Shown piece after piece: positions 23,631-34,469 of a stretch of 64,000 bases of DNA. The notes beneath the pieces were generated by a model. That model did no database searches. It was not told the DNA's origin and was given only the letters and a program-made list of their open reading frames with translations. The stretch comes from Littorina saxatilis (lineage: Eukaryota > Mollusca > Gastropoda > Littorinimorpha > Littorinidae): assembly GCF_037325665.1 (NCBI RefSeq), contig NC_090259.1, forward strand, positions 39,699,935 through 39,763,934, in the 5' to 3' direction. A program made the translations under genes and the position numbers. Every line of letters starts with the position of its first letter. Positions within the stretch are counted from its first letter, which is position 1.

Positions 23631-24005
23631 ACTTTAAGTCAAGTGAAAACGTAGAGGTTAACAAAGACTTGCGAAATATAGAGAAGCAAAATTCAAAACG
23701 GCACACCTCGGGTCACTCACTAGAGGGGAAGAAAATACGAAATACGAAGTGTGCAATGCTATGGTCAACAAACCTAAAATAATGCCTAAGTTGCTCTGCT
23801 CTGGGCCCGACAAAAATAAATTAAAATATTGTTCGCTAGATACGAAACACAGTTCCTTTAAGACAAAAGGTTCATGATCTCTTCACAAGATTCGTAAGGA
23901 TAAGAAGTTCAAAAGTCAGTGGCCCTAATCACAGGCCTACAAAAGTTCATAAAGCTCTTTGTCGAAAACAATCCAAAATGTTCCAAAAAATATCAAAGTT
24001 TCCAC

Positions 24006-25532
24006 TGTGCTTGCCCTTGAGTAGCTGTAAGATTCTGTGATGGCTTATATAAATTCTGGAGGATGTAATTTTGGTGCTATAAAGAACCGACGCGCTCACA
24101 AAACAAAACGAACACTAGAATTGGAAAATTAATTAAAGTTTATTGAATACTTGTCGATGTCATGGTAATCCGGAATCAGCTCATAATATCAATATATAAA
24201 AGGCTAAACATAAATCTATGGAGAGGCTAAGTAACCTATATCGGAGCGTGGCGGAAAAACTAAACTAAGTTTAGAAAGTGAATTAAAGCTAAAATGTGAA
24301 GTAGAAAGGACTAGTTTGAGTGAGAGTGCAGAACAGTAGAGTGTGAAGCGTCAGTGGAGCATGGAGCGAGAAGCGCGGAGCGGTGAGCGAGAAGCGCGGA
24401 GCGGTGAGCGAGAAGCGCGGAGCGGTGGAAACTGATAGAAAAGAAAGAACTAAACTTAGAATCGAAACATCAAACTAAACATCAAAAGTGTCCTAAAAAC
24501 ATAAACATCAAAGATGGACGACAAAATGGCGGCCGAAACAAGATGGCGGCAAATCAATAAAAAATCACCAAGACAAAAATATGTTAGAAAAACCCTACAT
24601 AGAATAAACGTAGGACACAGAAACGGAAAGAAGACACAGAAACGGACAGAAGACAAAGAAACGGACAGAAGACACAGAGACGGAAAGAAGACACAGAAAC
24701 GGACAGAAGACAAAGAAACGGACAGAAGACACAGAAACGGACAGAAGACACAGAAACGGACAGAAGACAAAGAAACGGACAGAAAGTCATAACAAACAAA
24801 GATTCGAAACGAAAATTACACGAATTCGGTAAATAAAAGAAACATAGTCAGAAATGGATACTCGCCTTTGACAGCATCAATAATCTAAAACAGACTCAAG
24901 GCGAGCAACTGAACCTGAACTACAAAATAACTTAAAACAAAACTGGAGGCTGGCAGAAAACACTGGGCCCCGGAACAGAGCAAAAAAAATCTATCTATCC
25001 TAAAACATCTTGTTCCGTGAACGGCTTCCCAGTAAGTGACGACGAATACAGGCTATCCACCACAGAGGTGAACTAAAAATTACTGCGCGTTACTACAATA
25101 TAACTGTTGCAAAACATGCGTCCCGTGCTCTCCGGGGAAAACTCCATAGGCTGTCCAGCGTGAGCCATACAGGCACATGAAATTAATATCAGAAAAACGC
25201 CGGCCACACTACCTTGTTTATAAATTAGTTCGTTACAATATTTAACGTCATTAAAACAAAACAAAGTTCGTACCAGGACGCTCATACTTAAAAAAAAGAA
25301 AACTAGAGGATAAAGAGCGAGCTAGACCCGCACGCGAACCTACAGAGGTGGCTGCAAAATGGGAACAAATAGAGACAAAAGTGAAATAAGATAATAAAAG
25401 TGAAAGAACAAAAAGGGAAAGCCACCACCACGGAAAGTCGCATGCGAGTCAAGCTAGAAGCAAGACTAAAAAACACAAGCAAAACAAAAAGAATCTAAAT
25501 ACACAGAAGGCTCCTTAGCAGGGGCATTCACA
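24006..25532 (-). repeat. BEL/Pao LTR (5' for the element)
   Basis: 1527 bp, nearly identical to the other LTR apart from a few-base insertion in the GC-rich repeat near 24352 and an A-run length change. Near identity supports a young insertion. Confidence 0.92.
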
Positions 25533-25537
25533 GTCAT

Positions 25538-25810
25538 TGTAACACTATGATAAGCACATCCCTCAGCACAAAACACACGTTCACAGTGAACTTGCGTATT
25601 GCAGTCCGTGCAAAGTTGACCTTTTCAGTGGCTCCGTGAGATGTCTACGCTATACTTAAAAGATGTAGGACAACGAGCCCCAGTTTCTCCTCCAAGTATA
25701 GGTCTTGGTGCGTTTCTTTGAGAACCATTCGCCGCAAAGAAGGCACTGACTAAGACTGATTTGACGAGAATCGAGATTGGCCGTGGTTGACGTCACATTT
25801 CACGCGAACC
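25538..25810. other. Unique sequence, nothing recognised
   Basis: Continues the target locus of the LTR element. No domain or repeat seen. Confidence 0.5.
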
Positions 25811-26366
25811 CGGGGCATGGGGTGCGACAAAAGGTCGAGTTTTACAATGTCGAGGCACAAAATGTCGAGGACATTTGGTCAAGAGTCAAAAGGTCGAGGG
25901 CGACAAAAGGTCGAAGGTGACAAAAGGTCAATAGCAAAACGTCTAAGGGACAAAAGGTCGAGGATTGAAAAAGGTAGAGGATTAAAAAAAAAAGTCGAGG
26001 ATTAAAACAAAGGTCGAGGATAATTTTCTGTTTACGTGTGTGTTAAATTCTTTTTTCCTTTTTTATTGCTTGGAGAAAACGCTGCTTTGTGTGCATTTAT
26101 AAATGTTGTGTTATTTGTTTAGTTATTCAAAACAGTGTTCGTACAAAGAGTGCCTTGAGTGACGGGTGTTTGTTTGTGTTCACGGACCCACGGCTTTGTC
26201 GGTAAATGAAGCGTAGTGTGGTCAACGGTGAACACAGCTCGACACTCAACAGATTGTTGTTGGTGAAACATGTCACTGATACGCTAAAAGTTTGAGTTTT
26301 TTCCCTTCTTTTTTTTATCTCCCGTATTCAAACTTTAAAAGCATTTGCAAACGAAGAGAGACTTAC

Positions 26367-26777
26367 ACCCCCCGCGGGTTAGGGGGAGTCCCATATTGGT
26401 TGGGACGAGAAAGAATTTACCCGATGCTACCCAGCATGTCGTAAGAGGCGACTAACGGTTCTGTTTCTCCTTTTACCCTTGTTAAGTGTTTCTTGTATAG
26501 AATATAGTCAATGTTTGTAAAGATTTTAGTTAAGCAGTATGTAAGAAATGTTAAGTCCTTTGTACTGGAAACTTGCATTCTCCCAGTAAGGTCATATATT
26601 GTACTACGTTGCAAGCCCCTGGAGCAATTTTTTGATTAGTGCTTTTGTGAACAAGAAACAATTAACAAGTGGCTCTATCCCATCTCCCCCCTTTCCCCTA
26701 TCCCATCTCCCCCCTTTCCCCGTCGCGATATAACCTTGAATGGTTGAAAACGACGTTAAACACCAAATAAAGAAAGA
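26367..26777 (+). mobile_element. S410 SINE, full copy (nested)
   Basis: Same 5' CCCCCCGCGGGTTAGGGGG and 3' AACACCAAATAAAGAAAG as copy 1, here with an added segment near 26390. Perfect 13-bp flanks AAGAGAGACTTAC lie at 26354-26366 and 26778-26790. Confidence 0.9.
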
Positions 26778-26956
26778 AAGAGAGACTTACATTCGGACAG
26801 GGACACAGACACAGAATTGAGCTCGTCAAATCACAGAAAGGAAACGACAAGGCGGTACACAAAGGTTACTGCTGTCGTTTTGTCTTGCATCCAAAATTGT
26901 GAAAACATAATTATACTAAGAATGTGTCTGTGCGTGTGCGCACGTTCGAGCGTTAG

Positions 26957-26957
<1 letters not shown>

Positions 26958-26999
<42 letters not shown>
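26958..26999. repeat. (TG)n microsatellite
   Basis: About 20 TG units inside the long inverted-repeat element. Confidence 0.95.
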
Positions 27000-27000
<1 letters not shown>

Positions 27001-27642
27001 TGATCATATTCACAAATCACCCCTGTGATACGCACAATAGACACTCCAAGCAGAATTTTCTTCGGGAATGGACACAGAAAATGAAATCGAAATATTTAAT
27101 CCTCGACCTTTTAAAATCCTCGACCTTTTGTCCTGTAGACGTTTTGCTGTTGACCTTTTGTCACACTCGACCTTTTGACTCTTGACCAAATGTCCTCGAC
27201 CTTTTGTGCCTCGACCTTTTGACCCTTGACCTTTTGGTTCTCACCCCGGGGCATGACTGTAGGCTGGCCATAAACATGATACTGTTGGGAAACTAGGTAG
27301 GTTTAGAGAGACGAACAAAGCCCACCACTTTCCTTTCGCCACCTCATTTTCTCTTGCCCGCTCGGATGCGCGCGCACAACGAAACTCAACCGCAGTGCGT
27401 GTTGTACATTTCGCGGGTTTAGACGTTACGGCAGAGCAATTCTGTTCGCAGAAAAAGCGCTGACAACACATGTGCGATTAATTTGCAACCCCAAAGCTCT
27501 ACTCATAAAATGTATAACTGTTCAAAGTAAGACAGTTCACAAATTAAGGTCTGCCCTATAAATATAAGTATTCTATTGATATTAGGGAAGAAAAAGAACT
27601 CAAAAGTCGTGAAGCGGCAATCGGCAACCTAGGGAAATGTAT

Positions 27643-27698
27643 CTTTCTTTATTTGGTGTTTAACGTCGTTTTCAACCACGAAGGTTATATCGCGACCG
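27643..27698 (-). mobile_element. S410 SINE, 5'-truncated
   Basis: Only the last ~55 bases of the family (TTTATTTGGTGTTTAACGTC on plus). Flanks AGGGAAATGTAT at 27631-27642 and 27699-27710 are a perfect 12-bp duplication. The rest of 27256-28080 shows nothing recognisable. Confidence 0.85.
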
Positions 27699-28082
27699 AG
27701 GGAAATGTATGCTACAGCCTGCAATGCAGTGAAAGATCGACTTGAGCGCCGTCTCCAGACCTTAAAGTAGGAAGATATGAACAGTTAAAATAACAATCAG
27801 GTAACCTATATCCAATAAATTAAAGGTTTCCATACAGAAATAACCAAAACATGATTACAAAGTTAACGAAAGTAGATTCGTAGAATCGCTCAAATCAACG
27901 AAAGTCGTTTGTGTTTTTGGTGTGAACTTCGTTTTACCGATGACCGGAAGTGACGTGTACGCAACATTTGTGATGTAGCATTTTCTTATATGGCACGAAA
28001 GGAATGTGGTTGGTCAAAATGTGATCGTTCTAAATCAAGCTAGTATTAGGACTTGTTCCCAGGTGTTACCCCGACTTTAGAT

Positions 28083-28452
28083 GGCATACACAGGTGTATA
28101 CGTGTTTATCAGGTGTAATCAGCCATCTGCACGGTACTTATGGCAGAATGACCGAGGTCTTTTATGCGCCACTGTGTTGGGACATGAATTCCGTCTCTGA
28201 GTCTGCACTTAAAGTTAACCCGTGTCCGTTCCGGCCTGGATTCGAGCCTGGTAGAGCACTGGACTTGTGATCGGAAGGTCGCAGGTTCGAATTCGGGCCG
28301 GGACGGACACGGGTCAACTTTATGTGCAGGCCCAGAGACGGAAGCCATGTCCCACCCCCGTGTCACCACAATGGCACGTAAAATACCTCGGTCTTTCTGC
28401 CATAAGTGCAGCTGGCTGATACCACCTAAACACGCATACACGTGTGTATCTC
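28083..28452. mobile_element. tRNA-derived SINE in palindromic (head-to-head) form
   Basis: A tRNA-like head (AGCACTGGACTTGTGATC...GGTTCGAATTC, about 28252-28297, with B box) is followed by a SINE body to ~28452. The body is present inverted on the left (28083-28235), with a second partial head in reverse (GGATTCGAGCC). The same SINE body occurs at 42557-42785. Not a functional tRNA gene because no acceptor stem pairs. Confidence 0.8.
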
Positions 28453-28907
28453 GTCAAAAGCCACTGAGGGCGTAAAACTCGAATCATATGACCCATATCT
28501 TGTCCTTAAGAGGCGAAATATTTAGCCTGTAGGACATAAAGCATTCTCTCTTATGACACCAAAACATTCGCTGCTCAGGTACACAAACATGCAAAAGGCC
28601 TCGATAGGTGAGCAAATCTCGGAAACCTGAGTGCTCACCGAGCGAGACGACATTGAAGCGCATGCGCAGCTTACAAACCCGTTGACTTTTCACAGACGAC
28701 TGCAGACAACTCTTCCGGTGTCAGTCAATCGAACTTGCATCTTGCCTGGTACGTTTAGCACAAAGCAGCGTACGTTATACCCTCGCTTACCTGCCAAGCA
28801 AGCAAGTAGCCGCGGGCATGTGCTGCCTGCACGAAACGGGCGTCTGATCTCGTTCTAAATATCGTTGCTGCTGCGATCTGTTGGCAAGTATTCGTACTAC
28901 CAGCAAA

Positions 28908-29128
28908 ATGTCCGATTCTGGTGAGAACGTCACGAACAAGGAAAGATCAGTGTGTGAGGAAGCTGCCAGTGAAGACTCTCTCGGCAAAAGCAGCAATATA
29001 ATGACGGACCCAGCCCCCTACACTGAATTGCATGAAAGGCATGAGGTGCAAGAACTGATCACGGAGAGACAGGGGCGAGAGGGCGATAGCGGCAGCAGTG
29101 GAACGACGGCGAACACGAACCCCGACAA
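28908..29128 (+). CDS. Candidate first coding exon, unknown protein
   Basis: ATG at 28908 in a good context (AGCAAAATG) opens 73 codons plus two bases, MSDSGENVTNKERSVCEEAA onward, rich in Glu, Ser, Thr and Asp, ending at a strong donor (AA|GTATGAGT, 29129). There is no domain, signal peptide or membrane segment; it would be an acidic, disordered N terminus. Downstream exons were not found; the next kilobase holds a 33-bp minisatellite and no recognised coding. Composition looks more like coding than the surrounding AT-rich DNA, but this could be chance. The upstream GC-rich region (28620-28870) might hold the promoter. The donor would leave phase 2. Confidence 0.35.
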
Positions 29129-29185
29129 GTATGAGTATGCTATTTTATTTTGAATTTATGTTGTTATCTCTTGTAATACATAATG

Positions 29186-29505
29186 TACGTTTGTGTGTGC
29201 ATGATAGTTATACATGTCTATGTTTGTGCGTGCATGATAGTTATACATGTGTACGTTTGTGTGTGCATGATAGTTATACATGTGTACGTTTGTGTATGCA
29301 TGATAGTTATACATGTCTATGTTTGTGCGTGCATGATAGTTATACATGTGTACGTTTGTGTGTGCATGATAGTTATACATGTGTACGTTTGTGTATGCAT
29401 GATAGTTATACATGTCTATGTTTGTGTAAGCATGATAGTTATACATGTGTACGTTTGTGGATGCATGATAGTTATACATGTGTACTTTTGTGTGTGTATG
29501 ATTGT
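29186..29505. repeat. 33-bp minisatellite
   Basis: About 9-10 units of GATAGTTATACATGTGTACG plus TTTGTGTGTGCAT. Since 33 is a multiple of three, several frames stay open on both strands; these are artefacts. Confidence 0.95.
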
Positions 29506-30580
29506 AGCGGATGCCTTTTTTGTAACCGCAACTGACATCAGAATGAATTTCCAATTAGTAGTAGTAGTAAAATTAATATTAAAAGTCCTACGGTTTTTAG
29601 CCATTAAGGACTTGAGTGTTTGTCCGCTTTTAAAAAGAAAAAGAGAAAAAAAAAGAGGAGGGCAGGGGGTGAGGTTGAGATGATGATGCTCTGTGGAATT
29701 CGTTAAAAAGAAAAGTAGTTAAGATGTTTTTTAGTAAGAATTATAAGTATGTATTCTATATCCTGAATAACGGGTTTGTAAAATGATTTTTATTCAAAAC
29801 GAGTTAAAAGGTAGAACCTTTCAGGATCACCAATAAAAGCAAATAGATGAGCAAGTAAGAGGAACACGAACAATAAATCTCAAAACTTTTTAAAAATAAA
29901 AACGATTAAGATGTAAGCCACGAAGGCCGTGGTAAAAAAAAAGTACAGTTTGGCGACTAGTGAGCCTAGGGTGAGGATACGCCTAGAGGTATATATAAGA
30001 TCTCTCTTTATATGTTTAAGAACGGTACTCCAGGACTAGGGGAGAGACGCTAAAGTTAGGTAGTCGTTATCTAGAGGGTAGTCGCTAGAATCAGGAGGGA
30101 TGGCGGGAGCGGGCCACTCGACCTCAAACTGAGACACGCTGATGTGATAATCTGGGCTTAGATTTATACCCACAGCCCCATGTCCGAGTCCCTGACCAGT
30201 CGGCACAGCAGCAAGCTGTGTGACCAGCCTAGAGAACTACTACTGCGCAAATAATCCTGGGGACTCAGACCATGGAGCTGCGATATGGTCATAAAAAGTT
30301 TTAAAGGTAATGCTATTTGTAGCGCATGGAGCGAAAATGTGTTGGAATGAATAGGGTTCTCCACAATGGCAGGACTTGTTAAAGATATGGAAGCGGCAGC
30401 CGCCGGCACGGACAATAGGTCACGGCAGAAGCCTTTTATACTATAAGCACCTTACTACTATTACCAGCAGTCGACACGCGATGATACATATGCCCTTTGA
30501 CCTTTCTTTGGGGATATCCCGTACTAAAAATAGAATACGGGATTTTCAATACACGACTCAAATCCTTTGGGATAAATCAT
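29506..30580. other. No gene recognised
   Basis: AT-rich to about 30060, then more mixed sequence. A minus-strand frame (30164-30415) rich in Ser and Leu has no recognisable domain. Possibly an old retroelement piece; unproven. Confidence 0.4.
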
Positions 30581-31342
30581 CAAGTCGCGTAAGGCAAAAA
30601 TACATTTAGTCAAGCTGTCAAACTCACAGAATGAAACTGAACGCACTGCATTTTTTTCACCCAGGCCGTATACTCGTAGTTTCGTCAGTCCACCGCTCGT
30701 GGCAAAGGCAGTGAAATTGACATGCCAGAATAGCGCGGTAGTGGTTGCGCTGAGCAGGATAGCACGCTTTTCTGTATCTCTATTCTTTTTAACTTTCTGA
30801 GTTTGTTTTTAATCCAAATATATCATATCTATATGTTTTTGGAATCAGGAACCGACAAGAAAAAAGATACAGATGTTTTCAAATCGATTTCGGAAATTTA
30901 ATTTTGAATCATAATTTTCATATTTTTGATTTTCAGAGCTTGTTTTTAATCCGAATATAACATACTTATATGTTTTTGGAATCAGAAAATGACGCCAAAT
31001 AAGATGAAATTGTTTTTGGATCGTTTAATATTAAAAAAAAAAATTACAATTTTCTGATTTTTAATGACCAAAATCATAAATTAATTTATAAGCCTCCAAG
31101 CTGAAATGCAATACCAAAGTACGGCCTTCGTCGAAGATTGCTTGGCCAAAATTTAAATCAATTTAATTGAAAAATGGGGGTGTGACAGTGCCGCCTCAAC
31201 TTTTACAAAAAGCCGAATATGACGTTATCAAAGACATTTATCGAAAAAAAAGAAAAAAGTCTGGGGATATCATTCCCAGGAACTCTCATGTAAAGTCTCA
31301 TGAAGATCGGTCCAGTAGTTTACTCTGAATCGCTCTATACAC

Positions 31343-31402
<60 letters not shown>

Positions 31403-31474
31403 ACACCACGACCCTCGTCTCGATTCCCCCTCTATGTTAAAACATTTAGTCAAAACTTGACTAAATGTAAAAAA
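30581..31474 (+). mobile_element. R870 repeat, copy 2
   Basis: Complete: CAAGTCGCGTAAGGC start, core GTGACAGTGCCGCCTCAAC, CA run 31347-31400, and terminal hairpin. The CRE-like site reads TGACGTTA here. Confidence 0.9.
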
Positions 31475-31544
31475 TACAAGTATTTAAGAGTTAAGAAAAG
31501 AAGAAAAAGTTGAACATTTTTTTTATACAAAAGACTTGCCTATT

Positions 31545-31625
31545 ATGGGAATCGAACTCGAGACCGCCGGAACTGCGAGCAAAGGTACTACCACCCGCCA
31601 CGGCGCTTCTCGACCTAAACGTGTG
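31545..31625 (-). repeat. tRNA-like sequence (SINE head or pseudogene)
   Basis: On the minus strand GTGGCGGGTGGTAGTACC resembles an A-box region and GAGTTCGATTCCC a B box. Acceptor ends do not pair, so it is not a working tRNA. Confidence 0.45.
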
Positions 31626-31848
31626 AAAACTAATACTTGAACTGCAACCATACCTTCCAACGTGCCCAGGTTATCGAACGAGCATTTGTCGGCTAGTCGA
31701 TTGCCCCGTTCGTATGTGTGATGTGTAAGTTTTCTTGTTCTCATCATTACATGTAGTCGCGATGTTACCTATAGGGCATTCAATTTTCACCAAAGCCGAG
31801 GTTACTAAAAAAAACATTATGGGAAATTCTGGGCAAATAGGAAGGTTT

Positions 31849-31970
31849 CCGCCAGTAATCTCTCTGAGGTTTTGGGTGCTTAGAGAGTACCGTGCCCCTT
31901 GCGGGGGCATACAACATCGAGGTCACAAGCAGGGTCAAGGGGAAGGTCGCCGGGCTGGGCGGACAGGAGT
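31849..31970 (+). repeat. 121-bp duplicated segment, copy 1
   Basis: GGAAGGTTTCCGCCAGTAAT through GGGCGGACAGGAG recurs at 32271-32390. The two copies are split by a MITE. Confidence 0.85.
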
Positions 31971-32254
31971 ATGACGGCTTACTAGTGCCAAAACCTGGTG
32001 TTACCCATTATCACGTGATAATTACTAATTAACGCTGTCAGTCATCTGTTAGTTACTAATTTTCACGGAAAAATTACTAATTTTTAGTTTTGGCACTACC
32101 AATCCGTCAGGAAGTGAGCCAAAACTAAAAATGAGTAATTAACAGGTGAAAGTTTTTTTTCCGGAAAAATTAGTCATTTTCCCGGGAAAATTAGTAATTA
32201 ACACGTGAAAATGGTAATTACAATTATGAGGTTTTGGCACTAGTAAGCCGTCAT
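31971..32254. mobile_element. MITE with 26-bp perfect terminal inverted repeats
   Basis: ATGACGGCTTACTAGTGCCA at the left end is perfectly inverted at the right, extending 26 bases. Flanks (C)AGGAG / ACAGGAG give a 6-7 bp target duplication; the undisturbed site GGACAGGAGACTA is seen in the second segment copy at ~32382. Inner sequence has TTAGTAATTA-type motifs and no coding. Confidence 0.9.
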
Positions 32255-32270
32255 ACAGGAGACTACAATT

Positions 32271-32394
32271 GGAAGGTTTCCGCCAGTTATCTCTGTTTGA
32301 TGTTTTGGGTGCTTAGAGAGTACCGTGCCCCTTGCGGGGGCATAAAACATCGAGGTCACAAGCAGGGTCAAGGGGAAGGTCGCTGGGCGGACAG
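32271..32394 (+). repeat. 121-bp duplicated segment, copy 2
   Basis: Matches copy 1 with a few changes and carries the empty site for the MITE. Confidence 0.85.
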
Positions 32395-32537
32395 GAGACT
32401 ATTGTCCCACTGGAAGTACTCAATAATTATGCAACTTTTTAATATTTCCATTCATTACATCATCCAAAACGTTAGGAATGAAGCAAATGAATAAAATACA
32501 AGAATTACGAGTTCAGAAAAAAATAACAATTAAATTG

Positions 32538-32628
32538 CCGTCGAAGCGGATCGAACCCGGGACCACACAAGTAAGGACTAACGCATGATCAGTCGCTTAG
32601 CCCACTGAGCTATTCTGTTGCACTGTCG
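32538..32628 (-). repeat. tRNA-like sequence (SINE head or pseudogene)
   Basis: Minus strand ATAGCTCAGTGGGCTAAGC is a good A box and GGGTTCGATCC a good B box, with a long variable arm. The ends do not form an acceptor stem. Confidence 0.5.
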
Positions 32629-32639
32629 GCGTGGGAGAT

Positions 32640-33262
32640 TTTAAATTCAAATATTACACTTGAGTTCTCGCGGAGAGTGGCGACGACTGACTCGAGTTTC
32701 CGTGTGTCTCCGTTCGTATAAATTTGTGTACTGTTGTCTATATATTTCACTGTTCGGGGCTAGTTCAGTTCATAACTGGCCCTACGCTCCCGGTCACGTC
32801 GTATACGTTTGGAAAGCAATATCAAGTAGCAATAATTTCAAGCGTGACCGACATTGTTGATACGAAATGCATTGACCAATCGCCGAAAGGCGTTGACGTC
32901 ATTGCATGAAAGGATTTCCCTACCCAAAATCCTCTATTCTCGATGACACACCATGGAGTTAGTTCGGGAGAACGACGATCTATGGACGGTTTATTATATA
33001 AAGGGAAGCAAGCGGTTAAAACAACGGGCGTCGATAGAGCCAATGAACAGTGATGTGAACTTGTAGTATTTCATCCACTTGTGGTCACGGTAACAACATA
33101 ATATATTGTCAGTTAAGTTCCTGCTTTCATTTTGAATTTCAAAATGGCCGACTTGCGCAATAGGCTGAGAGCTGCCAAGAAGTGTGACTATACCGCGTTA
33201 TCTTGCGTCGCCTTGTCAGATGTAGCCATAGACGCTTGAATCTTTTCCTGTCCAGAGCTTCA
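32640..33262. other. Unique sequence, nothing recognised
   Basis: Short frames on both strands without domains. Confidence 0.5.
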
Positions 33263-33275
33263 AAATACATTGTGT

Positions 33276-33277
<2 letters not shown>

Positions 33278-33354
<77 letters not shown>

Positions 33355-33375
33355 ACACTCACACTCACACACACC
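33278..33375. repeat. (CA)n microsatellite
   Basis: CA run with a few CTCA interruptions near its end. Confidence 0.97.
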
Positions 33376-33502
33376 CGTGGACAGGCAGACAGACAAAAAC
33401 TTGTCAATTCACGCCTTTCCCCTGACTGGCTGTTGTTCTCACTATAGAGACTATGGAAACAGAAACACATTCTAATCTATGTTCATCATCTGTATCATAA
33501 GT

Positions 33503-33553
33503 GTGTGTCTGTCTGTCTGTCTGTCTGTCGGCGGTCTGTCTGTCTGTCTGTCG

Positions 33554-33609
<56 letters not shown>

Positions 33610-33628
33610 GCCTGTCTGTCTGTCTGTC
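33503..33628. repeat. (CTGT)n microsatellite
   Basis: Tetranucleotide run with a few changes such as GGCGG near 33530. Thr-Asp-Arg-Gln frames are artefacts. Confidence 0.97.
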
Positions 33629-33699
33629 CACTGTAAAAACCTTAGGGTCGAAATACCTGTGGTTGTACTGTTTAGTTTTGTCATAAATACAAAATCCCA

Positions 33700-34411
33700 T
33701 TAAAACCACTTGCCTGCCTTAGGACGGGTATTATACCCGTCATGCGCTTGTGCTGCCGCAGCGCCTTAAGAGCTCCGTTCCGGGATTTTCCAGAAATGCT
33801 ATGTCACTGCTGACACACAAATAGCAGCCAATGGCTTGGTAGGATACCTCATTCTCATGAATAAACATAAATGGTGACGCGGTTTTGCGTCTGAAGGCTA
33901 TGTTCGGCCTTGGCGACAGGGTAGGGGAGAGAAATCTCGACTCGTCAAAATGGCTAACGCGTGACAGTCGACCGAGCCCTAGTAGGGAAAAACAAAGCCG
34001 GACTGACGCTACAGGCGGTGCAAATGATTATGGATACTGACAGGGGAAGGGGGAGATCTTCTTTCGGACGATTCGTTGGAAACAGGTAGATGATAGTGAT
34101 TATAATCCTTTCTTGGAGCAAGCAAAACAGCCACCTGTGTTTGATCCACAGGCACCGGAAGATGCGCCGGACTGATTTTTCAAAAGTTCATATTTAAGCA
34201 TCATTATAAGCCAAACTAATTATTATTTCCATGATTAGACACTAAAAACAGATTCTTGGTTCAATTAAAAATAACATAGGTTTTACTTACCTACCTACTG
34301 CCAGTTTGGAGCTAGAATTTTTTGTGAATTATTACACCCCGAACTCTAATATTCCCTGGCAGTCAGGAATGCACATACGCAAGTTTTGATTGGCAGCGAA
34401 AGGGTTAACTT
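33700..34411. mobile_element. Possible piggyBac-type element end
   Basis: The right edge reads GGCAGCGAAAGGGTTAA (34395-34411), which inverted is TTAA then CCCTTTCGCTGCC, the look of a piggyBac terminus. No matching left end was found. A short frame with DDSDYNPF (about 34090-34175) may be a decayed transposase N terminus. Weak. Confidence 0.3.
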
Positions 34412-34469
34412 ACAATTCTATTAAGGTTTTTTATTCAGCCTTTTTGAACGTTAGCGGCAGTCTATCTGG

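Larger units (their letters stand above)
17331..25532 (-). mobile_element. BEL/Pao LTR retrotransposon, young but broken
   Basis: Two direct ~1.52-kb LTRs (TGTG...CACA on the plus strand) are flanked by a 5-bp GTCAT duplication (17326-17330, 25533-25537). A purine tract (complement of TTCCCCCC at 18853) abuts the downstream LTR. The inner frame carries gag (DUF1759), a Cys-rich region, a DUF1758 aspartic protease-like region and a DUF5641-like end, all typical of BEL/Pao. The polymerase parts expected of the family are not visible, so it looks broken, with about one break. LTRs are almost identical, so insertion is recent. Confidence 0.88.
25820..27246. mobile_element. Long inverted-repeat element with iterated CAAAAGGTCGAGG arms
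   Basis: Left arm (25820-26020) has ACAAAAGGTCGAGG words again and again; right arm (27095-27246) has the inverted CCTCGACCTTTTG words in matching order, including GACATTTGGTCAAGAGTCAA. Ends read GGGTG...CACCC. Flanks CGGGGCATG (25811-25819, 27247-27255) are a 9-bp duplication. An S410 SINE and a TG run lie inside. No transposase seen. Duplication length would fit Merlin- or hAT-like elements; unresolved. Confidence 0.82.

Noticed and set aside
29098-29683. Long frames across the 33-bp minisatellite
   Set aside because: Open on both strands for the same arithmetical reason.
32538-32628. Functional tRNA gene on the minus strand
   Set aside because: A and B boxes are good but the ends do not pair into an acceptor stem.
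33404-33709. Thr-Asp-Arg-Gln frames
   Set aside because: Translation of the CTGT microsatellite.
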